Assembly: GCA_915066865.1 (NCBI GenBank) | Contig: CAJZEE010000043.1 | Location: 1 to 17,529 of the forward strand | Source: an uncultured Veillonella sp. | GTDB taxonomy: Bacteria; Bacillota; Negativicutes; Veillonellales; Veillonellaceae | Direction of reading: 5' to 3' | DNA length: 17,529 nucleotides | Program-made: the position numbers and the translations under genes | The notes under the pieces: generated by a model | The model's input: only the letters and a program-made list of their open reading frames with translations | Told to the model about the DNA's origin: nothing | The model's database searches: none | Shown: positions 7,601 to 15,097 of the stretch, piece by piece | How positions within the stretch are numbered: position 1 is the first letter of the stretch | Layout of the letters: each line of letters opens with the position of its first letter

Positions 7601-8530
7601 TTATTTTTTTTCTGTTACATCTAAGTCTGCCATGTTAACTGCATTGGCCTTGCCAATCATTTTATTATACTTGGTAAATAATTGCGTATAAGCTTCGCCA
7701 TAAGATGAGTTGATAATAATGTAGTTGCGTGCCTCTGCAACAAATTCTTTTACTGAGTCTTGATACTCTCTTACCGCATTTTGTACTTCTGGTGTAGTAC
7801 CAGGTTGTAATTTATTGAGGCGTTGTGTAATTTGTTGTAAGTTTGATTCTACCTTTTGGGTGTCTGTATTCCCATCTGGATCAATAAGGTCAATAGTTTG
7901 TGCTGTTATGAGATTTATCTCTATAAAGTTAACCGCATTTTCCCGCTTTTCTCCCTGATACTCAGTCATGCGTTCGTTATAAAGCTCATTATTACGATTA
8001 TCTAAAGCTAAGTCTAATGCATTATATGTAGCGTAGAACTGTTCTGCTAAAGGTACATATTGAGCTGCTAGCTCATCGCTACCTTTATAATTATCCTTTT
8101 CATAACGACGTTCCACATAGTAAGATTGCAACTGATCAGCAATAGGAATAATTTGATCAAGTACTACGAGGACGTCATTTGTCGCTTGGTTTACGTCTTC
8201 GTAGGGTGTAGAACTATCTTGTTTTGCTACCTCTAATGCAGCTTTAAGTTCCTTATATTTAGGTAAGGTAATCGTCGTATTATGAGACCCATTGCGCAAC
8301 TCTTCAAGAGTTGGCTGTAATTGGTTAGCATAGGCTACACTGTATGAGTTATATGCATCTAATGCAACAATATAAGGTCGTATGGCGTTGATTTTATCGT
8401 CAACGGTTGATCGATATAAAATTGTCGTTGTATTGGATGATAAGAGTGTATACACCCCATAGATCCCACCACCGATAATAGCAGCACCGAGCACAATGGC
8501 TGCTATTAACTTGATGTACCCCTTTTTCAA
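7601..8530 (-). CDS. Membrane-anchored helical protein, probable DUF3829 (YiiG-like)
   Basis: This 309-residue protein starts at TTG (8530-8528) behind AAGGAG at a nine-base spacing. Residues 7-30 form one strongly hydrophobic, glycine/alanine-rich segment; there is no lipobox, so an uncleaved N-terminal anchor with an outside domain is likely. The rest is alpha-helical and acidic, rich in Gln, Asn, Tyr and Leu, with no cysteine and no catalytic motif that I recognise. Recurrent features such as a YIVALDAYNSY helix, an LAEQFYATYNALD helix and a late YNKMIG match my memory of DUF3829, a family of unknown function. This is a pattern-level assignment. The gene is transcribed alone, converging on the second binding lipoprotein. 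Confidence 0.7.
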   Translation of the reverse strand: MKKGYIKLIAAIVLGAAIIGGGIYGVYTLLSSNTTTILYRSTVDDKINAIRPYIVALDAYNSYSVAYANQLQPTLEELRNGSHNTTITLPKYKELKAALEVAKQDSSTPYEDVNQATNDVLVVLDQIIPIADQLQSYYVERRYEKDNYKGSDELAAQYVPLAEQFYATYNALDLALDNRNNELYNERMTEYQGEKRENAVNFIEINLITAQTIDLIDPDGNTDTQKVESNLQQITQRLNKLQPGTTPEVQNAVREYQDSVKEFVAEARNYIIINSSYGEAYTQLFTKYNKMIGKANAVNMADLDVTEKK

Positions 8531-8608
8531 CTGCGCACGCTCCTTGAAAACACACTAACTCTTTTGGATCCATTTGGACAGACTAATGTCCTAAGAGTAA
8601 TTATTTAC

Positions 8609-8637
8609 ATTATATCACAACTTTACGTGGCAAAAAA
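8609..8637 (-). promoter_or_regulatory. Promoter of the DUF3829-like gene
   Basis: On the minus strand TATAAT (complement of 8609-8614) is preceded at 16-17 bases by a T-rich -35-like hexamer (complement of 8631-8637). The -10 is perfect and the -35 weak. The leader of roughly 70 bases contains GGACA/TGTCC (complement of 8576-8591) nested inside ACTCTT/AAGAGT (complement of 8558-8598), a possible leader hairpin of unknown role. Confidence 0.45.
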
Positions 8638-8752
8638 GACGTATAGATACGATAATTATAAGGAATAGATGAAAATGTTAGATTTGGACATGTATTTATA
8701 TTTATAATTAGCGATTAAACGATGAATGAGGCTGTAAGCTGTTATAAAAATA

Positions 8753-8809
8753 TACTTTTAAAAGTAAAACTATATACTCTCTAGACGTTGTAGCTGCGGC
8801 TGGTATAAT
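8753..8809 (+). promoter_or_regulatory. Promoter and upstream palindrome of the helicase-Nudix pair
   Basis: TGGTATAAT (8801-8809) is an extended -10 box (TGn plus TATAAT), with a weak -35-like CTAGAC at 8781-8786 and 17-base spacing. Upstream, TACTTTTAAAAGTA (8753-8766) is a perfect 14-base palindrome that could bind a dimeric regulator. The rest of the 314-base gap (8531-8844) is AT-rich and contains the divergent promoter of the minus-strand gene. I see no gene in it. Confidence 0.5.
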
Positions 8810-8844
8810 AGCAAGTATAGTATTCATTATATAGGGAGTTCGTT

Positions 8845-11748
8845 ATGTCAGAATCGAATCAATTAATCAATTTTGCTACATCTTCGGAACTTATTGCTAA
8901 TGGGGAAGGGCGTAATGTATTATCTGCCATTGAAGATGGATTACGCAATTGTGATGAGTTTTTAATATCAGTAGCATTTATTACTCCAGAAGGCTTATTA
9001 ACATTAAAACCAATTCTTAAAGAGTTAGAAGAACGTGGCGTCCGAGGACGTGTGTTAACGACGGATTATCTTGGTTTTAATAGTCCACAAGTTTTGGAAG
9101 ATTTAGGAAATTTAAATAATATTGAGTTAAAAGTGTATTGTACTACACAAGGTAGTGGTCATGGATTCCATACAAAAGGCTACATTTTTAGAAAAGATGA
9201 ATCTTATCAGATTATAGTTGGTAGTTCTAATTTAACTATTAATGCATTAAAGAAAAATCGTGAATGGAATACTAGATCTGAAGCTCATTGCAGTGATACC
9301 TATGCTAGAGAAATCATGGAAGAATTTGACTTGTATTGGAATTCAAAATTTTCTATTTCTTATGAAGATTTTATTCCTTGGTATAAACCAAGATGGGTGC
9401 GTCCAGAGCGAACTTCACAAAGGACTGTAGCAGAGCAATTTAGAAAAATAGATTTGCCTCAACTGGAACCTAATAGTATGCAACAACAGTTTATTGCTAA
9501 CTTCAATGAACTAAGAGCTAATAATGCTAAAAGAGGTCTTTTGATCTCTGCTACGGGTACCGGCAAAACTTATGCGGCGGCTTTTGCTATGAGAGAAATG
9601 AGGCCTAAAAGAATATTATTTTTAGTACATCGTGAACAAATTGCAAAACAAGCGATCGCTAGTTTTGAGCGGATTTATAATGATTCATCTATTACATTTG
9701 GTTTAGTTTCTGGGAATGCTAAATACTATAATGCGACTCATGTATTCTCTACGATGCAAATGATGGGCCGTAATGATGTAATGAAACAGTATGCTCCAAA
9801 GGAGTTTGACTGTATTATCATTGACGAAGTGCATCGCGCAGGTTCAGATAGCTATCAACGCATTATTGAATACTTTGAGCCTCAGTTTTTATTGGGAATG
9901 ACGGCTAGCCCGGAACGGACAGATGGATATGATTTATATGAATTATTTGACCATAATATTATTTACGAAATTCGATTACAACAGGCTTTAGAAGAAGACT
10001 TACTATGTCCATTTCATTATTTTGGCATTAGTGATTTGTGGGTGGATACTCAAGAAGATATTTCTGATATGGAGGTATCCTTTTCAAACTTGTCTACAAA
10101 AGAGCGGGTAGATAAAATTATAGAAAAGATTCGCTATTTTGGACATAGTGGTAGTCGTGTAAAGGGGCTAGTATTCTGTAGCAATCGAGTTGAGGCAAAA
10201 GAGCTGTCTAATGCTTTTAATGAGCGTGGTATTTATCGTACGATATGTTTAACTGGTGAAGACAGTCAAGAAATTAGGGAGAAAGCAATTGCTCGATTAA
10301 CTGGCACAGGAGAGTACCAAGGTCGTATTGATGAACAGCTAGACTATATCTTTACCGTAGATATCTTCAATGAAGGTGTTGATATTCCAGAAATTAATCA
10401 AGTTATTATGCTACGTCAAACTGAAAGCCCTATAATCTTTATTCAACAACTTGGACGTGGTCTTCGTAAATTTGAAGATAAAGAATATGTAGTTATCTTG
10501 GATTTCATTGGAAATTATACAAATAATTTTATGATTCCATTAGCCTTATCTGGTGATAGAAGCTATAACAAAGATACATTGCGTCGTTATGTACAAGCTG
10601 GCAATCGTATTATTCCAGGTACATCAACTGTACATTTTGATAAAATTGCAAAACAACGCATTTATGAATCTATTGATACGGCAAGATTTTCCGATATGAA
10701 ATTAATTAAAGAAGCCTATTTTAATTTACGCTTCAAACTAGGTCGTATTCCTAAAATTTCTGATTTTGCTGATCATGGTTCGATTGATATTAGTAGAATT
10801 TTCAATAAATTTAAGTCATATCATCATTTCTTGATAAAGGTTAAGGATAAGGACTATGATATATCCTTTACACCGATTCAGGAGAGAATGCTACATTTTA
10901 TATCTCAGAAATTAACGACCGGTATACGTGTAAGAGAGCTTCTATTGTTGCAAGCATTACTAGATGGTTGTGATGATGTGATTAATTATGTTTCCGAAGA
11001 GCTATTTGATAGTTATAATGTAGACCTATCGGAATATGGACGTGTTAATCTCATCAATATGATGACAAATCAATTTGGTGTTCAAGTAGCACAAAAGACA
11101 TTTGCCGATAGTGAATTTATTGAATTTTCCAATGGTAGCTATGGTATATCTCGAATCTTTAAACAGGCTTTAGAGGATAATAATTTTAAGGAACAAGTTC
11201 AAGAGCTTATTGCTTATGGATTGAAGCAGTTCAATGAGAAGTACAAAGACAATATTTATGGTAATACACCATTTGCATTATATGAAAAATATACGTATGA
11301 ACAGGTTTGCCAATTATTAGAGTGGCCTCAAAACGAAGTTCCTCTCAACATTGGGGGTTATAAATTCCATAAAGAAACAAAGACATATCCCGTTTTTATT
11401 AATTATCATAAAGCAGATGATATTCAAGATACCATTAAATACGAGGATAGATTTGAGAATCCAGGATTACTAAAAGCTATTTCTAAAAATAAGAGAACCT
11501 TTGCCTCTGATGATGTACAAACCGCATTTAATGCTGATGAACTAGGTGTTGCTATGCATTTGTTTGTGAGAAAAAACAAGGATGATGAAGAGTCTAAAGA
11601 GTTTTATTATTTGGGACCGATTCATTCTACTGGTCAGGAAAATGCTAAAGAAATTTCTATGGTTAATGGTACTGCGGCGGTAGAGTTAGAATATGTACTC
11701 GAAGTACCTGTACGGGATGATATTTATGATTATATTGTTAATGGATAA
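8845..11748 (+). CDS. PLD-like nuclease / superfamily II helicase fusion with DUF3427-like C-terminus
   Basis: This 967-residue protein has three visible parts. Residues about 15-165 form a phospholipase-D-like domain with one HKD-type motif: His109 and Lys111 (FHTKGYIF), then GSSN (126-129). Residues about 205-555 are a superfamily II helicase core: Walker A ATGTGKT (236-242), motif II DEVH (327-330), motif III TAS (353-355), motif V EGVDIP (510-515) and motif VI QQLGRGLR (534-541). The remaining ~400 residues end in a DUF3427-like region. A single HKD motif implies that a dimer makes the nuclease site. The protein probably cuts or remodels DNA, in defence or repair; the biological role is inference. 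AGGGAG (8833-8838) precedes the ATG. Unlike its neighbours it uses many AGA/AGG arginine codons, suggesting transfer. A Nudix gene follows after 8 bases. Confidence 0.88.
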   Translation: MSESNQLINFATSSELIANGEGRNVLSAIEDGLRNCDEFLISVAFITPEGLLTLKPILKELEERGVRGRVLTTDYLGFNSPQVLEDLGNLNNIELKVYCTTQGSGHGFHTKGYIFRKDESYQIIVGSSNLTINALKKNREWNTRSEAHCSDTYAREIMEEFDLYWNSKFSISYEDFIPWYKPRWVRPERTSQRTVAEQFRKIDLPQLEPNSMQQQFIANFNELRANNAKRGLLISATGTGKTYAAAFAMREMRPKRILFLVHREQIAKQAIASFERIYNDSSITFGLVSGNAKYYNATHVFSTMQMMGRNDVMKQYAPKEFDCIIIDEVHRAGSDSYQRIIEYFEPQFLLGMTASPERTDGYDLYELFDHNIIYEIRLQQALEEDLLCPFHYFGISDLWVDTQEDISDMEVSFSNLSTKERVDKIIEKIRYFGHSGSRVKGLVFCSNRVEAKELSNAFNERGIYRTICLTGEDSQEIREKAIARLTGTGEYQGRIDEQLDYIFTVDIFNEGVDIPEINQVIMLRQTESPIIFIQQLGRGLRKFEDKEYVVILDFIGNYTNNFMIPLALSGDRSYNKDTLRRYVQAGNRIIPGTSTVHFDKIAKQRIYESIDTARFSDMKLIKEAYFNLRFKLGRIPKISDFADHGSIDISRIFNKFKSYHHFLIKVKDKDYDISFTPIQERMLHFISQKLTTGIRVRELLLLQALLDGCDDVINYVSEELFDSYNVDLSEYGRVNLINMMTNQFGVQVAQKTFADSEFIEFSNGSYGISRIFKQALEDNNFKEQVQELIAYGLKQFNEKYKDNIYGNTPFALYEKYTYEQVCQLLEWPQNEVPLNIGGYKFHKETKTYPVFINYHKADDIQDTIKYEDRFENPGLLKAISKNKRTFASDDVQTAFNADELGVAMHLFVRKNKDDEESKEFYYLGPIHSTGQENAKEISMVNGTAAVELEYVLEVPVRDDIYDYIVNG

Positions 11749-11756
11749 GGATATTT

Positions 11757-12161
11757 ATGAGTGAACAACGAAAACACATTGAAGTTGTAGCAGCTATTAT
11801 AAAAAAGGATAATACCATATTAGCAACTCAGCGTGGATATGGTGATTTAAAAGATGGTTGGGAATTTCCGGGTGGCAAAATTGAACCTGGTGAACCCCAT
11901 GAAGTAGCTCTTATTAGAGAAATCAAAGAAGAACTAGAAGCTGATATTAATATTCAAGAGCATATTATTACTATCGAATATACCGGTTATGAAAAATTTG
12001 ATTTAACAATGCACTGTTATTTATGTTCGTTGAAAAATGATTCTAATATTACCTTAGTAGAACATGAAGCTGCTAAATGGCTATCTAAAGAAACCTTATA
12101 TTCTGTAGATTGGTTACCTGCTGATATTGATGCGGTAGATGAAATGTATAGGCGTTTATAA
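11757..12161 (+). CDS. MutT/NudG-like Nudix (d)NTP pyrophosphohydrolase
   Basis: This 134-residue Nudix protein should hydrolyse a nucleoside triphosphate to the monophosphate and pyrophosphate. The Nudix box is plain: GGKIEPGEPHEVALIREIKE, then EL (about 40-61), with the metal-binding REIKEE intact. The glycine usually two residues after the EE pair is a glutamate, a tolerated variant. Length and the N-terminal HIEVVAAIIKKDNTILATQR fit small MutT/NudG enzymes that clean up oxidised or modified nucleotides. It starts 8 bases after the helicase-fusion stop, with its ribosome site (AAGGATA) overlapping that stop, so the two are almost certainly co-transcribed and coupled. A terminator follows. 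Its substrate is unknown; the pairing suggests a role linked to the nuclease-helicase rather than general housekeeping. Confidence 0.88.
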   Translation: MSEQRKHIEVVAAIIKKDNTILATQRGYGDLKDGWEFPGGKIEPGEPHEVALIREIKEELEADINIQEHIITIEYTGYEKFDLTMHCYLCSLKNDSNITLVEHEAAKWLSKETLYSVDWLPADIDAVDEMYRRL

Positions 12162-12180
12162 GCTTAACATTGAATTATCT

Positions 12181-12210
12181 AAAAGTCCCTATCAAAGATA
12201 GGGACTTTTT
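12181..12210 (+). terminator. Terminator of the helicase-Nudix operon
   Basis: AAAAGTCCCTATC (12181-12193) and GATAGGGACTTTT (12197-12209) form a perfect 13-bp stem with a three-base AAA loop and a short T-run. It can also work on the minus strand. It closes the two-gene unit and separates it from the sulfurtransferase promoter. Confidence 0.9.
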
Positions 12211-12268
12211 ATGTTTACTCTAGTTGTTACATGGCAAGAATAAATAGCTTTTACTATACCAAAATAAA

Positions 12269-12297
12269 TTGTATATCCCGTTGTAGTCGTATATAAT
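12269..12297 (+). promoter_or_regulatory. Sulfurtransferase promoter
   Basis: TTGTAT (12269-12274) and TATAAT (12292-12297) with 17-base spacing make a good sigma-A-type promoter. A second TATAAT lies at 12324-12329 with a poorer -35 (TTAAAA), a possible alternative start. The ribosome site AAAGGAG (12335-12341) precedes the ATG at 12348. Confidence 0.6.
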
Positions 12298-12347
12298 AAT
12301 ATTAAAAGATTTGTATTTTTCGATATAATCAAAGAAAGGAGTACAAT

Positions 12348-13166
12348 ATGTCAAATTTTATCACTCCTAAAGAATTATTAGCTTGTCTCGATGAGGTCAT
12401 CATTTTAGATGCTAGAGGGTATCAAGATTATAAAAAAGACCATATTAAGGGGGCTTATGCGGTAGATTTAGACAAGGATTTGACTGGTCCTTTAGGCGAG
12501 CATGGTGGTCGTCATCCATTGCCAGATATGGAACAGTTAGCTCATACCTTTGAGTCTTATGGCATCACTCGTAACTCAAAGGTTGTAGTATATGATTCGT
12601 GGCTATTCTTAGCGGGCCGTCTTTGGTGGACGTTACGTTACATGGGCTTAACAGATGTACGCGTTTTATCCGGTGGTATTGAACGATGGGTTCGAGAGGG
12701 CCATCTCTTAACTAAAGAGCCGACCCCGTTACCTGCTGAACCATCTATTTTTAACTACGAGTTGCAAACGGATATGGTTATGAGTCGCGATGAGGTGCTC
12801 AAGGCTAGTGAAAGCGGAGATCATGTTATTATTGATGCTCGTGCGCCATTCCGTTATGATGGATCTCAAGTGGATACGATGGATGGTATGACAGGGCATA
12901 TTCCTGGGGCTGTTAATCATTTTTATGAAAGTGGCTATACCGTAGATGGTCCTAAATCCTTGAAAGATTTAGAGGCTGAGTATTACAACGAAATCTACCA
13001 AAATAGGCCAGTTGTAACGTACTGTGGGTCTGGTGTGACTGCCTGCAATGCGTTGTTAACCATGAGTGAAGTAGGCCTTGAATCTGCTTTATATGTTGGT
13101 AGTTCTAGTGACTGGGTAACGTATGAAGGCTTCCCGCTTAGTACAGGTGTAGAAACATTAAACTAA
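12348..13166 (+). CDS. Two-domain rhodanese sulfurtransferase (3-mercaptopyruvate/thiosulfate type)
   Basis: This 272-residue protein has tandem rhodanese domains and transfers sulfane sulfur from 3-mercaptopyruvate or thiosulfate to an acceptor. The N-terminal domain (about 5-120) is the non-catalytic copy: VVVYDS (79-84) has Asp where the active cysteine would be. The C-terminal domain (about 143-268) carries the active loop YCGSGVTAC with catalytic Cys226. The CGSGVT loop is the form seen in 3-mercaptopyruvate sulfurtransferases such as SseA, whereas thiosulfate-specific enzymes usually carry CRxGxR-type loops. The length matches the family and no signal peptide is seen, so it is cytoplasmic. 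It has its own promoter and is followed after 13 bases by a small membrane-protein gene. Confidence 0.88.
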   Translation: MSNFITPKELLACLDEVIILDARGYQDYKKDHIKGAYAVDLDKDLTGPLGEHGGRHPLPDMEQLAHTFESYGITRNSKVVVYDSWLFLAGRLWWTLRYMGLTDVRVLSGGIERWVREGHLLTKEPTPLPAEPSIFNYELQTDMVMSRDEVLKASESGDHVIIDARAPFRYDGSQVDTMDGMTGHIPGAVNHFYESGYTVDGPKSLKDLEAEYYNEIYQNRPVVTYCGSGVTACNALLTMSEVGLESALYVGSSSDWVTYEGFPLSTGVETLN

Positions 13167-13179
13167 CTTAGGAGGGCGA

Positions 13180-13407
13180 ATGAATCTATTAAAACAATTA
13201 CTAACAGTCGTTGCCTTTGGTTATTTGTGTTATCACATCTATACCTTTGGACCTGGTATGTTTAATGTAACTGTATTAGTGATTCTTGTCTTGTCGGCGG
13301 TGGCTAACTATTTCCGTGAGAAACGTGAAAGCGATCTTAAGGCCAACGAAAACGCCCGTAAGGCTCGTGCAGAAGCAAGACATGCTAAGAAACATAAAAA
13401 GCAGTAG
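13180..13407 (+). CDS. Small membrane protein with basic C-terminal tail
   Basis: This 75-residue protein is not assigned to a family. Two hydrophobic segments (about 3-23 and 26-45) are separated by a short turn with Gly-Pro-Gly. Residues 47-75 form a highly charged Lys/Arg/Ala-rich tail predicted to be helical and cytoplasmic. AGGAGG (13170-13175) lies four bases before the ATG and 13 bases after the sulfurtransferase stop, so it is probably co-transcribed with that gene. The strong ribosome site and sensible topology support a real gene. No terminator with a T-run follows, only the small hairpin TAATCT/AGATTA (13421-13434). Confidence 0.75.
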   Translation: MNLLKQLLTVVAFGYLCYHIYTFGPGMFNVTVLVILVLSAVANYFREKRESDLKANENARKARAEARHAKKHKKQ

Positions 13408-13436
13408 TATTGCTAACATATAATCTTTAGATTAGC

Positions 13437-13465
13437 TTACATTAAGCAAAAACTTGACGTATATT
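13437..13465 (+). promoter_or_regulatory. Probable exonuclease III promoter
   Basis: TTACAT (13437-13442) and TATATT (13460-13465) are separated by 17 bases. Downstream, GTGAAAG (13470-13476) and CTTTCAC (13480-13486) form a perfect seven-base hairpin with an AGA loop, inside a wider ACTTG/CAAGT pair (13452-13456 and 13487-13491). The hairpin would lie near the start of the leader. Its role is unknown. Confidence 0.4.
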
Positions 13466-13521
13466 CTATGTGAAAGAGACTTTCACCAAGTTAAATACGG
13501 TGAATAGTATTAGATTGATGC

Positions 13522-13547
13522 GAAGTATTATAAAGAAGTATTATAAA
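13522..13547 (+). repeat. 13-bp tandem repeat entering the exonuclease III ribosome site
   Basis: GAAGTATTATAAA occurs twice back to back (13522-13534 and 13535-13547). The last bases of the second copy form part of the AAAGGAG ribosome site (13545-13551). A copy-number change would alter the leader but would not move the ribosome site relative to the start. Confidence 0.9.
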
Positions 13548-13557
13548 GGAGTAAGAA

Positions 13558-14313
13558 TTGAAATTAATTTCTTGGAATGTAAACGGCCTCCGCGCCGCTG
13601 TAACAAAGGGTTTCATGGAATCCTTTAATGAATTAGATGCAGATATTTTCTGCCTGCAAGAAACAAAATTGCAACCCGATCAAATTTCTTTGGAGTTGCC
13701 AGGGTATGAGCAATATTGGAATAGTGCAGTTAAGAAAGGCTATAGTGGCACGGCTGTATTCACGCGTATTAAGCCATTGTCCGTAACTAATGGCATCGGT
13801 ATTGAAGAACACGATCAAGAGGGCCGTGTTATCACTGCTGAATACGATAATTTCTATTTGGTATGCTGTTATACACCGAATAGCCAACGTGAATTAGCTC
13901 GCCTTGATTATCGTATGACTTGGGAAGACGCATTCCGTAATTATCTACTTGAATTAGATAAGAAAAAGCCTGTCATTCTATGTGGTGATCTCAATGTAGC
14001 CCATCAAGAAATCGACCTAAAAAATCCTAAGACAAACCGTAAAAATGCGGGCTTCTCCGATGAAGAACGTGCAAAGATGACAGAACTCTTAGGGGCAGGC
14101 TTTACAGATACATTCCGTCACCTCTATCCAGATGCTATTGAGCAATACAGCTGGTGGTCCTATATGGGGAAAGCTCGTGAACGGAATACAGGATGGAGAA
14201 TTGACTATTTCATCACATCCAAACGCCTTGATGATAAAATCCAAGAAGCGAAGATTCATCAACAAATCTTTGGCTCCGATCACTGTCCAGTAGAATTGGT
14301 TATTGATCTATAA
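13558..14313 (+). CDS. xth: Exodeoxyribonuclease III (AP endonuclease, ExoA/Xth type)
   Basis: This 251-residue enzyme of the exonuclease-endonuclease-phosphatase fold cleaves DNA at abasic sites and removes 3' blocks in base-excision repair. The catalytic motifs are in order: WNVNG (6-10, Asn7), LQETK (33-37, metal ligand Glu35), GDLNV (143-147, Asp144 and Asn146), DTFRHLYP (184-191), WRIDY (213-217) and the terminal SDHCPV (240-245, Asp241 and His242). Length and motifs fit the bacterial ExoA/Xth group. The start is TTG at 13558, six bases after AAGGAG (13546-13551), and no better upstream start is seen. It lies between the sulfurtransferase unit and queC, from which it is separated by a hairpin lacking a T-run, so some read-through into queC is likely. 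Confidence 0.92.
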   Translation: MKLISWNVNGLRAAVTKGFMESFNELDADIFCLQETKLQPDQISLELPGYEQYWNSAVKKGYSGTAVFTRIKPLSVTNGIGIEEHDQEGRVITAEYDNFYLVCCYTPNSQRELARLDYRMTWEDAFRNYLLELDKKKPVILCGDLNVAHQEIDLKNPKTNRKNAGFSDEERAKMTELLGAGFTDTFRHLYPDAIEQYSWWSYMGKARERNTGWRIDYFITSKRLDDKIQEAKIHQQIFGSDHCPVELVIDL

Positions 14314-14334
14314 AATTTTAGTGAATGTAAAAGC

Positions 14335-14360
14335 ACAGCCTCATCTACGGATGAGGCTGT
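14335..14360 (+). terminator. Hairpin between exonuclease III gene and queC
   Basis: ACAGCCTCATC (14335-14345) and GATGAGGCTGT (14350-14360) form a perfect 11-bp stem with a TACG tetraloop. Only TTGTG follows, not a T-run, so termination may be partial or factor-dependent, or the stem may be an mRNA boundary. I see no separate promoter for queC and no preQ1 motif here. Confidence 0.5.
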
Positions 14361-14381
14361 TGTGATAGAAAAGGAGATACT

Positions 14382-15071
14382 ATGGCTCAAAAACAAAAAG
14401 CTGTTGTTCTATTTAGCGGTGGCGTAGACAGTACTACTTGTTTGGCCCTCGCCATTGAACGATTTGGTAAAGACAATGTGGTGCCCTTATCGATTCAATA
14501 TGGTCAAAAACATAGTAAAGAATTAGAAGCTGCCATAGCTATTTTAGAGTACTATAATATGAAAGGTAAAACGATGGATGTTACCAAGCTATTTGCCTTC
14601 AGTAACTGCTCCCTGTTAGTACAATCTAGTGAAGACATTCCGCAAGGTTCCTACAAAGAACAACAAGATGCAGAAGGGAAGGGTACGGTGAGCACTTATG
14701 TACCGTTTAGAAATGGTCTATTCCTATCTGCGGCAGCATCCTTGGCACTATCTCTAGACTGCGGTTATATCTATTACGGTGCTCACAGTGATGATGCGGC
14801 GGGTAATGCCTATCCTGACTGTACAGAACACTTCTACAAATCTATGGGCGACGCCATCTTTGAAGGCTCTGGTAAAGAATGCTCCTTAGAAGCACCCTTT
14901 ATTAACGCCAACAAAGCTGACATCGTAAAAGAAGGCCTACGCCTCAACGTACCATACCACTTAACCTGGTCTTGCTACGAAGGCGGAGACAAACCATGCG
15001 GACACTGCGGTACCTGCATCGACAGAGCTAAAGCCTTCCACGCAAACGGAGTCGAAGACCCAGCACTATAA
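14382..15071 (+). CDS. queC: 7-cyano-7-deazaguanine (preQ0) synthase QueC
   Basis: QueC converts 7-carboxy-7-deazaguanine, ammonia and ATP to preQ0, the precursor of queuosine in tRNA. The 229-residue protein begins with the PP-loop ATPase motif FSGGVDST (11-18). It also has the family segments SIQYGQKHSKE (37-47), TYVPFRNGLFLS (105-116) and YYGAHSDDAAGNAYPDC (131-147). Zinc is held by the C-terminal cysteines Cys198, Cys206, Cys209 and Cys212 (CYEGGDKPCGHCGTC). A strong AAAAGGAG (14370-14377) precedes the ATG. queD, queE and queF are not in the window. queT lies downstream beyond a large palindrome and a preQ1 riboswitch, so de novo synthesis and salvage genes sit side by side. Confidence 0.95.
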   Translation: MAQKQKAVVLFSGGVDSTTCLALAIERFGKDNVVPLSIQYGQKHSKELEAAIAILEYYNMKGKTMDVTKLFAFSNCSLLVQSSEDIPQGSYKEQQDAEGKGTVSTYVPFRNGLFLSAAASLALSLDCGYIYYGAHSDDAAGNAYPDCTEHFYKSMGDAIFEGSGKECSLEAPFINANKADIVKEGLRLNVPYHLTWSCYEGGDKPCGHCGTCIDRAKAFHANGVEDPAL

Positions 15072-15097
15072 TACCCATAAACTGGCTTAGACAAGCA

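Noticed and set aside
8722..8784. Possible 20-codon peptide gene in the gap before the helicase
   Set aside because: No ribosome site, ordinary composition, and it overlaps the palindrome and promoter region.
14314..14381. preQ1 riboswitch upstream of queC
   Set aside because: Only an 11-bp hairpin with a TACG loop is present; no A-rich preQ1 tail or conserved loop is seen.
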